DNA of 53,397 bases. Origin: Desulfobacteraceae bacterium. Its GTDB lineage: Bacteria; Desulfobacterota; Desulfobacteria; Desulfobacterales; Desulfosarcinaceae. Shown here in pieces: positions 26,899-34,320 of the stretch (its first letter is position 1; each line of letters starts with the position of its first letter). The notes below the pieces were generated by a model. The model was not told where the DNA came from. It saw only the letters and a list, made by a program, of their open reading frames with translations, and did no database searches. Both the position numbers and the translations under genes were made by a program. The stretch spans positions 1 to 53,397 of the forward strand of contig QZKV01000153.1 in the NCBI GenBank assembly GCA_003599575.1. Direction: 5' to 3'.

Positions 26899-27787
26899 TT
26901 TCATCACCACGCAACGTCTCTCCGCACTCATCACCCTGGCATTGCTCACCGTGGGCGCGTATTCGGCCGTGGCGCTTTTCTATCAGATTGTCGGATTGCA
27001 GATACAGCCTTCTCAGGCGATGTCCCAAACCGTCCCAAGCACCCCGGCCAGTGACATTGCTTTCGTCCAGCCGGCCAGTTATTACAGCCCCATCCTGGAA
27101 CGCGATCTTTTCAAAATCAAGACCGCGGCGCCGGCACCGGCTCAGGCTGCCCGGGTGGACCTTGAGAACCTGGAACAGACCCGATTGAATCTGAAGCTTT
27201 GGGGCACGGTTTCCGGAGACCCTGAAAAAGCCTATGCAGTGATCGAAGATACGCAAAAGCGGGAACAAAACCTGTTTCGCGTGGGAGACAGCATTCAAAG
27301 TGCCACCCTCAAAATGATCCTGCGCGAAAAGGTGGTCTTAAATGTGGAGGGCCGGGACGAAGTGTTGTCCATGGAGGAGATCGCGCAGTCTTCCGCCATG
27401 TTGACGGCCTCACGCGGCCGGCCCCAGGTCTATGCCAGGCCGCCGGCTGCCTTGCCGCCCGCTGGAGAACAACGCATTACGCTGCAGCGCAGCATGCTGG
27501 ATGAATCGTTTGCGGATGTGAACAAGCTGATGACCCAGATCGCCATCTCCCCCAACACGGAAGATGGAGAATCGGCCGGTTTATCGCTGAGCCGCATCGC
27601 TCCCGATTCCATTTTTCGACGCATGGGATTGCGCAATGGCGACGTGCTGCTGGGTGTCAACGGGCAGCCCATCTTGTCGACCGAAGATGCCATGCGCATG
27701 TATGAAAGCCTGAAGTCGTCCAACGAAGTTCAGCTCCAGTTAAAGCGCAGAGGACAGGAACGAACCATCAACTACAGTATTCGATGA
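26885..27787 (+). CDS. gspC: type II secretion protein GspC with PDZ domain
   Basis: GspC links the platform to the secretin. The start at MSFTNFITTQRLS gives 300 residues: a membrane helix at about 14-36, a homology-region domain (DLFKIKT ... NLKLWGTVSGDPEKAYAVIED) that in other systems binds the N0 domain of GspD, and a C-terminal PDZ domain (AGLSLSRIAPDSIFRRMGLR, GDVLLGVNGQPI). It overlaps gspN and is followed by a short repeat-bearing gap before gspD. Confidence 0.9.
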   Translation: MSFTNFITTQRLSALITLALLTVGAYSAVALFYQIVGLQIQPSQAMSQTVPSTPASDIAFVQPASYYSPILERDLFKIKTAAPAPAQAARVDLENLEQTRLNLKLWGTVSGDPEKAYAVIEDTQKREQNLFRVGDSIQSATLKMILREKVVLNVEGRDEVLSMEEIAQSSAMLTASRGRPQVYARPPAALPPAGEQRITLQRSMLDESFADVNKLMTQIAISPNTEDGESAGLSLSRIAPDSIFRRMGLRNGDVLLGVNGQPILSTEDAMRMYESLKSSNEVQLQLKRRGQERTINYSIR

Positions 27788-27802
27788 AGCAGTTATCGGT
27801 TC

Positions 27803-27834
27803 TATCGGGTTCATTGGGTTTGCCGGGTTGCCCC
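27803..27834 (+). repeat. short nonamer array in the gspC-gspD gap
   Basis: Three to four units (GGGTTCATT, GGGTTTGCC, GGGTTGCCC) show the same 9-base period as the larger arrays, in G/T-rich orientation downstream of gspC. A 6-bp hairpin GGCCCT/AGGGCC follows at 27845-27860. Confidence 0.5.
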
Positions 27835-27921
27835 TTAAGCGGGCGGCCCTTCCCAGGGCCAAAAGGTAGCGCCGCAACCTTCAAGCCGGAACACAATACC
27901 TGAATGGATTGAAAAGCACTT

Positions 27922-30543
27922 ATGAAACCTGTATCGGTAGTCATAGCTGTCGCAGGGATATGGCTGAGCCTTGCTGTGCCCGCAGTAACATCTGCTCAAA
28001 CTCCTGATCGCGAAAGCGGAACACCTCAAAATCGCGAAAGCGCGACGCCCGAGAATCGCGACGGCGCCGCGCCCCAGAATCGCGAAAGCGGCACGCCTCA
28101 GAAAGGTCCCGCGACCGCTCCGCCTGCCAATAACACCCAATTGGTTTCCATCGATTTCAACAACGTGGATATCGGCGTCTTTATCAAATTCGTCAGCGAT
28201 TTGACCAAACGGAACTTTGTGGTGGACGATAAGGTGAGGGGCAAGGTCACCATCATCTCACCCGGAAAAATCACGGTGCAGGAAGCCTATAAAGTATTTG
28301 AGTCGGTTCTGGAAGTTTACGGCTTCGCGACCGTCCAGTCCGGTGAAATCACCAAAATCATTCCCTCTCCCGATGCGCGCACCAAAAATATCAAGACGCG
28401 CCTTCAGGAAGAATCCGGGCTGGCCGACGATACCGTCGTCACCCAGATCATACCGCTGCGTTATGCCGACCCCAATGAAATCAAGAACCTCTTTACCCCC
28501 TTGATCTCCCGCAACAGCGTAATTCAAGCCTATCCTCCGACCAACACCCTGATCGTCACCGATGTGAATTCGAACATCAAGCGCCTGATGAGAATTCTTA
28601 AAGCCATCGACATCACCGGGGTGGGTCAACAGATCGCCATCATCCCGGTGGAAAATGCCAGCGCCGCCAAACTGGTCACCCTGCTCGAATCCATTTTCAG
28701 AACCCCTCAGAAACCCAGGGCTCCCGGGACGAAAGATATCACCTTCGTGGCCGATGAACGCACCAATGTGCTGGTCGTGCTGGCCAGTGAAGGCGATGTG
28801 GACAATATCCGCCAGCTGGTCAAAAGCTTGGACAAGGAGACCCCCAAAGGCCAGGGCAACATCAATGTGTATTATCTGGAACACGCATCCGCCGAAGATC
28901 TGGTGAAGGTCTTGCAGGATATCCCCCAGAAAGGCACCGAAGCCAAGGAAGGCGGCAAACCGGTTGCGCCGGTGGTATCGAGCAAAGTGCGCATCTCGGC
29001 CGACAAGGCCACCAACAGCCTGATCATCATGGCGGATACGGAAGATTACCTGGTCCTGGAATCGATCATCAAAAAAATCGACATCCCCCGTGCCATGGTC
29101 TACATGGAAGCCTTGATCATGGAAGTCAACGTTACCAAAGACTTCCGGCTGGGCACCGAATGGCTGATCGGTGATACGGGCAAGCACGACGATAAAGAAT
29201 ACGTGTATGGGGGTGGTTTTCAGGGCGAGACTCCGCTGGTAGGAGCCGGCACCGGTCTCGCAGCAAACACGTTCACGCCGACGCTGCCTTCCGGTTTTTC
29301 CGTGGGTTTGTTCGGTGAGGCCCTGACCATTGCCGGCATTTCATTTCCCAGCATCACAGCGGTCATCAATGCCTTTAAAAGGGACCGCGATGTGCGCATC
29401 TTGTCCACCCCCCAGATCCTGACCACCGATAACCAGGAGGCCAAGATCTATGTGGGCCGCAATTTGCCTTTCCAAACCACCGCGACCTTGTCCACATCGA
29501 GCGCCGGTGAAGTATATAACTCCTTCGAATATCGCGACGTCGGCAAGACCCTGAAAATCACGCCCCAGATCAGCAAGGACCGCATGGTGCGCCTGGTGCT
29601 GTCTCTGGAGGTCACCGCCCTGGAATCGACCACCGATTTCAGACCCGTCACCCTGAAACGCACGATCGATACCACGGCCATCGTGCGGGACGGCCACACG
29701 GTGGTGCTCGGAGGCCTGATCGATGACTCGAGCGGCAATACGGTGGTCAAGGTGCCCTGCCTGGGCGATATTCCCCTATTGGGAAATCTGTTTCGCACCA
29801 AGGCCAACAATTTCGAAAAATCCAACTTGTACATATTCCTGACCCCCAAGGTGATCCAGAATTCGAACGAGGCCAGCAAGGTTTCCTCAAGTAAGCGCAC
29901 CCAGATCGAAAATCTGCGCGGAGAAAATATCAACCTGTACGATCGGAAAAACACGCTTGTCCCGAGCGAGGAATTGCAGATAACGGCCCCTCCCGATCAG
30001 CAGGGCGATGAGGTGACGGACGACCCGACGCCGCGAGGATCCTCCATGGAAGGCCAACCGGCCGGTCGGACGGGCGCCTTGGGGTCGTCGTCCGAAGGGC
30101 AACCCGGATCGGCTCCGCCCTCTTCTCCCGAGCGAACCGGCTTGACTGCCCCTCAAGAGGTTCATAGCGCGCAGGACGTTGCCGTGAAGCAGGGCCGATC
30201 CCCGGAACAAGCGGCCTCCCAATCTGAAAAGGATTCCGCCGCCGGCCCGGCCGGAGCTGATCCTGCTGCGGCCGGTTCACTGCACGAACAGGAACGGCCG
30301 GCTCCCGGAGGCGTGCAAGGGTACACCCTTCAGGTGGCTTCGGTCCAGAGCGCCGAAAAAGCCGCTCAACTGCTCAAGCAATTGACCGGCAGGGGCTATG
30401 CCGCTTACACGGTGCGCATGGAGATCGACGGCGCTGTTTGGTATCGCATCCGCATCGGCTATTTTGCCGATAAGAATGAAGCGGCGCTCACCATCGATCA
30501 ACTCAAGAACGATCGATATACCCCCATACTCATTAAATTGTAA
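27922..30543 (+). CDS. gspD: type II secretin GspD with C-terminal SPOR domain
   Basis: GspD forms the outer-membrane pore. A signal peptide (MKPVSVVIAVAGIWLSLAVP) is followed by four octapeptide repeats (RESGTPQN type, residues 30-61), the N0 domain at about 73-150 (VSIDFNNVDIGVFIKFVSDL), N1-N3 to about 385, and the secretin core at about 389-653 (AMVYMEALIMEVNV, VPCLGDIPLLGNLFR, NLYIFLTPKVI). A 140-residue Pro/Ser/Glu-rich linker leads to a SPOR domain at about 798-873 (GYTLQVASVQSAEKAAQLLK, WYRIRIGYF). Normal GspD ends in a pilotin-binding S domain of some 60 residues; here a peptidoglycan-binding SPOR domain takes that place. No lipobox is present. 873 residues is long for the family. Confidence 0.93.
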   Translation: MKPVSVVIAVAGIWLSLAVPAVTSAQTPDRESGTPQNRESATPENRDGAAPQNRESGTPQKGPATAPPANNTQLVSIDFNNVDIGVFIKFVSDLTKRNFVVDDKVRGKVTIISPGKITVQEAYKVFESVLEVYGFATVQSGEITKIIPSPDARTKNIKTRLQEESGLADDTVVTQIIPLRYADPNEIKNLFTPLISRNSVIQAYPPTNTLIVTDVNSNIKRLMRILKAIDITGVGQQIAIIPVENASAAKLVTLLESIFRTPQKPRAPGTKDITFVADERTNVLVVLASEGDVDNIRQLVKSLDKETPKGQGNINVYYLEHASAEDLVKVLQDIPQKGTEAKEGGKPVAPVVSSKVRISADKATNSLIIMADTEDYLVLESIIKKIDIPRAMVYMEALIMEVNVTKDFRLGTEWLIGDTGKHDDKEYVYGGGFQGETPLVGAGTGLAANTFTPTLPSGFSVGLFGEALTIAGISFPSITAVINAFKRDRDVRILSTPQILTTDNQEAKIYVGRNLPFQTTATLSTSSAGEVYNSFEYRDVGKTLKITPQISKDRMVRLVLSLEVTALESTTDFRPVTLKRTIDTTAIVRDGHTVVLGGLIDDSSGNTVVKVPCLGDIPLLGNLFRTKANNFEKSNLYIFLTPKVIQNSNEASKVSSSKRTQIENLRGENINLYDRKNTLVPSEELQITAPPDQQGDEVTDDPTPRGSSMEGQPAGRTGALGSSSEGQPGSAPPSSPERTGLTAPQEVHSAQDVAVKQGRSPEQAASQSEKDSAAGPAGADPAAAGSLHEQERPAPGGVQGYTLQVASVQSAEKAAQLLKQLTGRGYAAYTVRMEIDGAVWYRIRIGYFADKNEAALTIDQLKNDRYTPILIKL
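28009..28104 (+). repeat. four 24-bp tandem repeats inside gspD
   Basis: Units begin CGCGAAAGCG (third unit CGCGACGGCG) at 28009, 28033, 28057 and 28081 and encode R-E/D-S/G-x-x-P-x-N/K octapeptides just after the signal peptide. Unit number could change by slippage without shifting the frame. Confidence 0.85.
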
Positions 30544-30558
30544 CGATTGATTCTGATC

Positions 30559-32298
30559 ATGGAATTGGCCCATATTCTCAAACACCGCTTTGGCTTGGCG
30601 GACGATATTTTATCCGACGCGCGCCATCTGCAGCAGGAAAAAGGCGGACGGCTGGGCGATATTCTGGTGCAGCGACAGGCCATTTCGGAAACCCAGTTGC
30701 TGGAAGCCTTGAGCATGCAGTACGAGATTCCTTTCTGGCCCGAATTGCCCATGGAAAGCATTATGGGCAGTGCATTCGCCAAAAAGGTCTCGATCCAGTT
30801 TCTAAAGCGTCATTGCATGGTGCCTCTGGCCGTGCCCAACCCCACAGCCTCGTCCAAAACCGGCTCCATCGGCGAGATCGATGATCCGTCCCGGGACTCC
30901 GTATTCATAGTGGCGGTCAACGATCCGAGCAACTTCAATGCCGTGGACGATCTGACGCGCATTTTAGGACGGGGGACCTTCAAAACGGTCCTGTCCACCA
31001 GACAGGCCATTCTGGCCGCCATCAACCTGGCTTTTGACCTCAGCCAGGATTCAGCCCAACAGCTGGTGCAGGACATGGAAGATGAATCGGATATCATCAG
31101 CCAGATCGAAGACACCGCCGATCTTTTGGAGGATACCAGCGATGCTCCGATCATCAAGCTGGTCAATCATATCCTGTCTCAATCCATTAAGGCCCGCGCC
31201 AGCGACATTCATATCGAGCCGTACCAGGACAACTTCAAGGTACGCTACCGGATAGACGGCATACTCTACGACCTGCTCTCTCCGCCCAAATGGATCCAGC
31301 CGGCTTTGACCTCACGCATCAAAGTCATGGCCAAACTCAACATCGCTGAAAAGCGGCTGCCCCAGGACGGCCGCTTCGAGGTCCGAATCGGCCACCAGAT
31401 GATCGATGTGCGCGTCTCCACACTACCCATCACGTTTGGTGAACGCGTGGTCATGCGCCTGCTGAACAAAACCGGCTCGATCCTGGATTTGACCGAAATC
31501 GGCCTGTCCTCCGTGCAGCTCAAGCAGGTGAAGGAACTGGTCAGTTCTCCCAACGGCATCATCCTGGTTACAGGGCCGACCGGCAGCGGCAAGACCACAT
31601 CACTGTATGCCGTGCTTTCTTCGATCAACACACCCGACATCAACATCATTACCATTGAAGATCCGGTGGAGTATCAACTCAAGGGCATCAGTCAAATTCA
31701 GGTCAACCCGAAAATCGATCTGACCTTTGCGCGTGGTCTGCGGTCCATCGTGCGCCAGGACCCCGATGTCATTCTGGTAGGTGAAATCCGCGACCGTGAA
31801 ACGGCCGAGATCGCCGTGCAATCGGCTTTGACCGGCCACTTGGTATTTTCGACCCTGCACACGAACGATTCAGCCAGTGCCATTACGCGCCTGGTGGATA
31901 TCGGCGTCGAACCTTTTCTGATCTCTTCATCCTTATTGGCAGTCATTGCCCAACGCCTCGTGCGCGTATTATGCGAACACTGCAAGGAAGCGTATAAGCC
32001 CGACATGACCCTCCAGTCTCTGGGCGTGCGGCCCGACCGGTTGGGCAAGTACACCTTTTATCGAGCCAAGGGTTGCGATCAGTGTTTTCATACCGGATAT
32101 CGGGGCCGGATTGCTATTTTCGAGATCATGCTGATGGACAACAGCCTCAAGAACCTGATCCAGCGTACCTTCGATTCATTTCAGATCAAACAAGAAGCCG
32201 TGAAATTGGGAATGGTGACATTGCGAAGAGACGGCATTGAGAAAGTGCTGCGGGGCATCACGACCATCGAAGAGGTGATCCGCGTCACGCAAAAATGA
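30559..32298 (+). CDS. gspE: type II secretion ATPase GspE
   Basis: GspE powers secretion from the cytoplasmic side. The N-terminal domain (GRLGDILVQRQAISETQLLEAL) binds GspL in other systems. The C-terminal ATPase has Walker A GPTGSGKTT at about 339-347, the Asp box, Walker B DVILVGEIRD and a His box (TGHLVFSTLHTND). A zinc-binding tetracysteine module (CEHC ... CDQC) lies at about 473-505. 579 residues, starting at MELAHILKHRFG. It is the last gsp gene; its stop is followed directly by a nonamer array. Confidence 0.96.
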   Translation: MELAHILKHRFGLADDILSDARHLQQEKGGRLGDILVQRQAISETQLLEALSMQYEIPFWPELPMESIMGSAFAKKVSIQFLKRHCMVPLAVPNPTASSKTGSIGEIDDPSRDSVFIVAVNDPSNFNAVDDLTRILGRGTFKTVLSTRQAILAAINLAFDLSQDSAQQLVQDMEDESDIISQIEDTADLLEDTSDAPIIKLVNHILSQSIKARASDIHIEPYQDNFKVRYRIDGILYDLLSPPKWIQPALTSRIKVMAKLNIAEKRLPQDGRFEVRIGHQMIDVRVSTLPITFGERVVMRLLNKTGSILDLTEIGLSSVQLKQVKELVSSPNGIILVTGPTGSGKTTSLYAVLSSINTPDINIITIEDPVEYQLKGISQIQVNPKIDLTFARGLRSIVRQDPDVILVGEIRDRETAEIAVQSALTGHLVFSTLHTNDSASAITRLVDIGVEPFLISSSLLAVIAQRLVRVLCEHCKEAYKPDMTLQSLGVRPDRLGKYTFYRAKGCDQCFHTGYRGRIAIFEIMLMDNSLKNLIQRTFDSFQIKQEAVKLGMVTLRRDGIEKVLRGITTIEEVIRVTQK

Positions 32299-32398
32299 TG
32301 GGGTTTGTTGGGTTTGTTGGGTTTGTTGAGTTTGTTGGGTTATTGGGTTTGTTGAGTTTGTTGGGTTGGTTGGGTTTGTTGGGTTTGTTGGGTTTGAC
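32299..32398 (+). repeat. nonamer array B (TTGGGTTTG type) after gspE
   Basis: About eleven 9-base units (TGGGTTTGT, TGAGTTTGT, TGGGTTGGT; one unit is a base short) begin directly after the gspE stop codon. The G/T-rich strand is the coding strand. Array A, 14.7 kb upstream, is in the opposite orientation, so the two bracket rsmB and the gsp operon. Confidence 0.9.
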
Positions 32399-32435
32399 AG
32401 AACATGTTGCAATCTGAAAAGTCACGGACAGCGGC

Positions 32436-32524
32436 TCCCCCCTTTGAAAAAGGGGGGTCGGGGGGGATTTGAGCTGAATTCAGGCATGTAAAATCCCCCT
32501 AAATCCCCCTTTTTCAAAGGGGGA
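32436..32524. repeat. MITE-like inverted repeat (CCCCCTTTGAAAAAGGGGG family)
   Basis: Left arm 32437-32470 and right arm 32491-32523 are near-perfect inverted copies of a CCCCCTTTGAAAAAGGGGG core followed by GGGGGATTT. They are separated by about 20 bases. Palindromes of this sequence are widespread in bacterial intergenic DNA. No transposase is present, so it is a non-autonomous or REP-like element. Confidence 0.75.
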
Positions 32525-32590
32525 CTTGATGGCTCCCCCTTTTCCAGATGGGGACTTGATGGCTCCCCCTTTTCCAGATGGGGACTTGAT
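32521..32590 (+). repeat. two exact 30-bp tandem repeats plus partial third
   Basis: The unit runs from GGGACTTGAT to TTTCCAGATG, at 32521-32550 and again identically at 32551-32580, with the first ten bases repeated at 32581. The unit reuses the outer edge of the adjacent inverted repeat, so it probably arose by slippage from it. The remaining bases to 32688 hold no gene I can support. Confidence 0.85.
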
Positions 32591-32688
32591 GATTGGTGTT
32601 TGAGGGGGAGTTGATGGCTGGTCGCTTGATCAGATCACAGGTTACCGATTTCTATGGAATTCAGCTCCAGGGAAGCGAAGCGCATGTT

Positions 32689-33060
32689 ATGAAAATAAGT
32701 ATCTTCCTGATTCTGTTCCTGTTCGCGGGGCTGTTCGCAGCCGCCCCCTTATCCTGGGCCGATCCGCTCCCGGCCGATGGCACCCAAGAAAATTCGCTCT
32801 GGGGTTCGCCCATCCGCATTTTCCAAAAATTCGTTTCACGGGCGGATGGAAACCGCTGCCCCATGTATCCGAGCTGTTCTCATTACAGTGCCGAGGCTTT
32901 TGCCGAAAAAGGGATCATCAAGGGAGCGGTTCTGACGTGCGACCGGCTGTTGCGCTGCGGTCGCGATGAAACCCGCCTGGCGGAGTCGATTCACGTTCAA
33001 GGCGTGCGCCATACCTTCGATCCACTGACCGCAAATACGTTTTGGTGGGACAGGCGCTGA
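32689..33060 (+). CDS. YidD-like protein with signal peptide
   Basis: The YidD core is unmistakable: IRIFQKFVSRADGNRCPMYPSCSHYSAEAF, with cysteines in CPMYPSC and again in LTCDRLLRCG. Classical YidD is a 70-85-residue membrane-associated protein encoded between rnpA and yidC and helps membrane-protein insertion. This one has 123 residues with an N-terminal signal sequence (MKISIFLILFLFAGLFAAAPLSWA), so it should act outside the inner membrane. It is coupled to a TPR protein with one base between stop and start. It is probably a paralogue with a separate job. The start at 32689 sets the signal peptide; the longer frame from 32593 is unlikely. Confidence 0.8.
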   Translation: MKISIFLILFLFAGLFAAAPLSWADPLPADGTQENSLWGSPIRIFQKFVSRADGNRCPMYPSCSHYSAEAFAEKGIIKGAVLTCDRLLRCGRDETRLAESIHVQGVRHTFDPLTANTFWWDRR

Positions 33061-33061
33061 T

Positions 33062-34012
33062 ATGCCGCATCCGGCTGTTTTTATCCGATACGGGATGTTG
33101 TTGCTTTGGGCCCTCACGGCCGTACCGGCCTGGGGGGCTGACGCTTCCACTTTGGTGATCGATCCCCAAAAACAATGGCAATATGCGGAACTGCTCTTCG
33201 AGGAGGGTCGATTTCGGCAGGCCGCTGAGGAGTATGAGCGCTTCGCCTTTTTTTTCCCCCAGCACCCTGATCGGCGCAAGGCCGTTCTGATGGCAGGCCG
33301 GGCTTTCATGCGCGCCGGAGAGGCGCTTGCGGCCCTGCAGGACTTCAATTCCCTGGTTCAAAACGGAGCCCTGGATGATATCGCCGTGGAAGCCTATTTT
33401 CTGATGGCCGAAACTTACCTGCAGCTCCAAAATCCCAGCCAGGCCATATTGCAACTGAACAACCTGATCACCCTGAGTGAGCAGGCGCCTGTCAAAGACC
33501 GTGCCTATCTGCGCATCGGCTGGATCCACGTTGAGCAAATGGATTGGTCCGGGGCCAAGCAGGCCTGGAAGCGTATTTCACCGCAAGGCCGCCAGACATT
33601 TCGAATCGATTCGCTGGAAACCGCACTCGGACAGGCCGATCAACTGCCCATGAAACGTCCGGCGGTGGCCGGCCTGCTTTCTGTTGTTCCAGGGGCGGGC
33701 CAGTTGTATTGCGGTCGTTACGAGGATGCCCTGGCTGCACTGCTGGTCAATGGCGGGCTCATCTGGGCGGCTTATGAATCTTTCGACAATGACTTGAATG
33801 GATTGGGCAGCTTGCTGGCAGTGGCCGGCCTTGGATTTTACACCGCCAACATATATGGGGCTGTTTCCAGCGCACACAAATACAATCAAACCCAGAGGCA
33901 GCGTTTCGTCGAGCAGCTCAAAAGAAATGTGGTCATCCGCATCGAACCGGAATCAGCACCCTCCGGAGTGTCGGCCGATGCCCTTGTAATCAGGTGGGTC
34001 TGGGTCTACTGA
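33062..34012 (+). CDS. TPR protein with C-terminal hydrophobic domain, partner of the YidD-like protein
   Basis: A 316-residue exported protein: signal peptide (MLLLWALTAVPAWGA), then TPR-like repeats at about 35-190 (LLFEEGRFRQAAEEYERFAFFFP; RIGWIHVEQMDWSGAKQAWKRI), then a hydrophobic region (VAGLLSVVPGAGQLYCGRYEDALAALLVNGGLIWAAY; read in two parts) with the PGAGQxYxGR motif typical of small membrane domains of the TM2/DUF5683 kind. A second hydrophobic helix follows. Its start is one base after the YidD-like stop. The pair probably acts in the envelope; no exact function is known to me. The stop is followed at once by a nonamer array. Confidence 0.72.
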   Translation: MPHPAVFIRYGMLLLWALTAVPAWGADASTLVIDPQKQWQYAELLFEEGRFRQAAEEYERFAFFFPQHPDRRKAVLMAGRAFMRAGEALAALQDFNSLVQNGALDDIAVEAYFLMAETYLQLQNPSQAILQLNNLITLSEQAPVKDRAYLRIGWIHVEQMDWSGAKQAWKRISPQGRQTFRIDSLETALGQADQLPMKRPAVAGLLSVVPGAGQLYCGRYEDALAALLVNGGLIWAAYESFDNDLNGLGSLLAVAGLGFYTANIYGAVSSAHKYNQTQRQRFVEQLKRNVVIRIEPESAPSGVSADALVIRWVWVY

Positions 34013-34095
34013 GTTTTTTGGGTTGGTTGGGTTGGTTGGGTTTATTGGGTTCTTTGGGTTTGTTGGGTTGTTTGGGTTCATTGGGTTGTTGAGAT
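34013..34095 (+). repeat. nonamer array C1 (TTGGGTTGG type) after the TPR gene
   Basis: About eight units starting directly after the stop codon at 34012, G/T-rich on the coding strand. It is the inverse of array C2, 120 bases downstream, and could pair with it. Confidence 0.88.
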
Positions 34096-34217
34096 AGTTC
34101 TGTTCTGTTGTCAAGGGATTATGATTTACTTCCAGAGCCCAATACCCGATAAATTAAAGAACCAAGGATCCAAGAACCCCAATTAGCGCACCAACCCAAT
34201 CAGCCAGCCCCGAAAAA
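34096..34217. other. spacer between arrays C1 and C2
   Basis: AT-rich DNA with degenerate C/A-rich fragments (ACCCGATAA, CCAATTAG, CCAACCCAATCA) that look like decayed array units. No clear promoter or gene is visible. Confidence 0.4.
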
Positions 34218-34320
34218 TCCCAACAAATCAACCGAACCACCAAACCCAACAAACTCAACCAACTCAACAAACCCTATAACTCAACAAACCCAATAAACCC
34301 AACAAACCCAACAACCCCCC
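34218..34320 (+). repeat. nonamer array C2 (AACCCAACA type) before the PASTA gene
   Basis: About ten degenerate units, C/A-rich on the coding strand and without a single G from 34237 on, ending at the base before the ATG at 34321. No Shine-Dalgarno sequence remains. Same arrangement as at rsmB. Confidence 0.85.
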
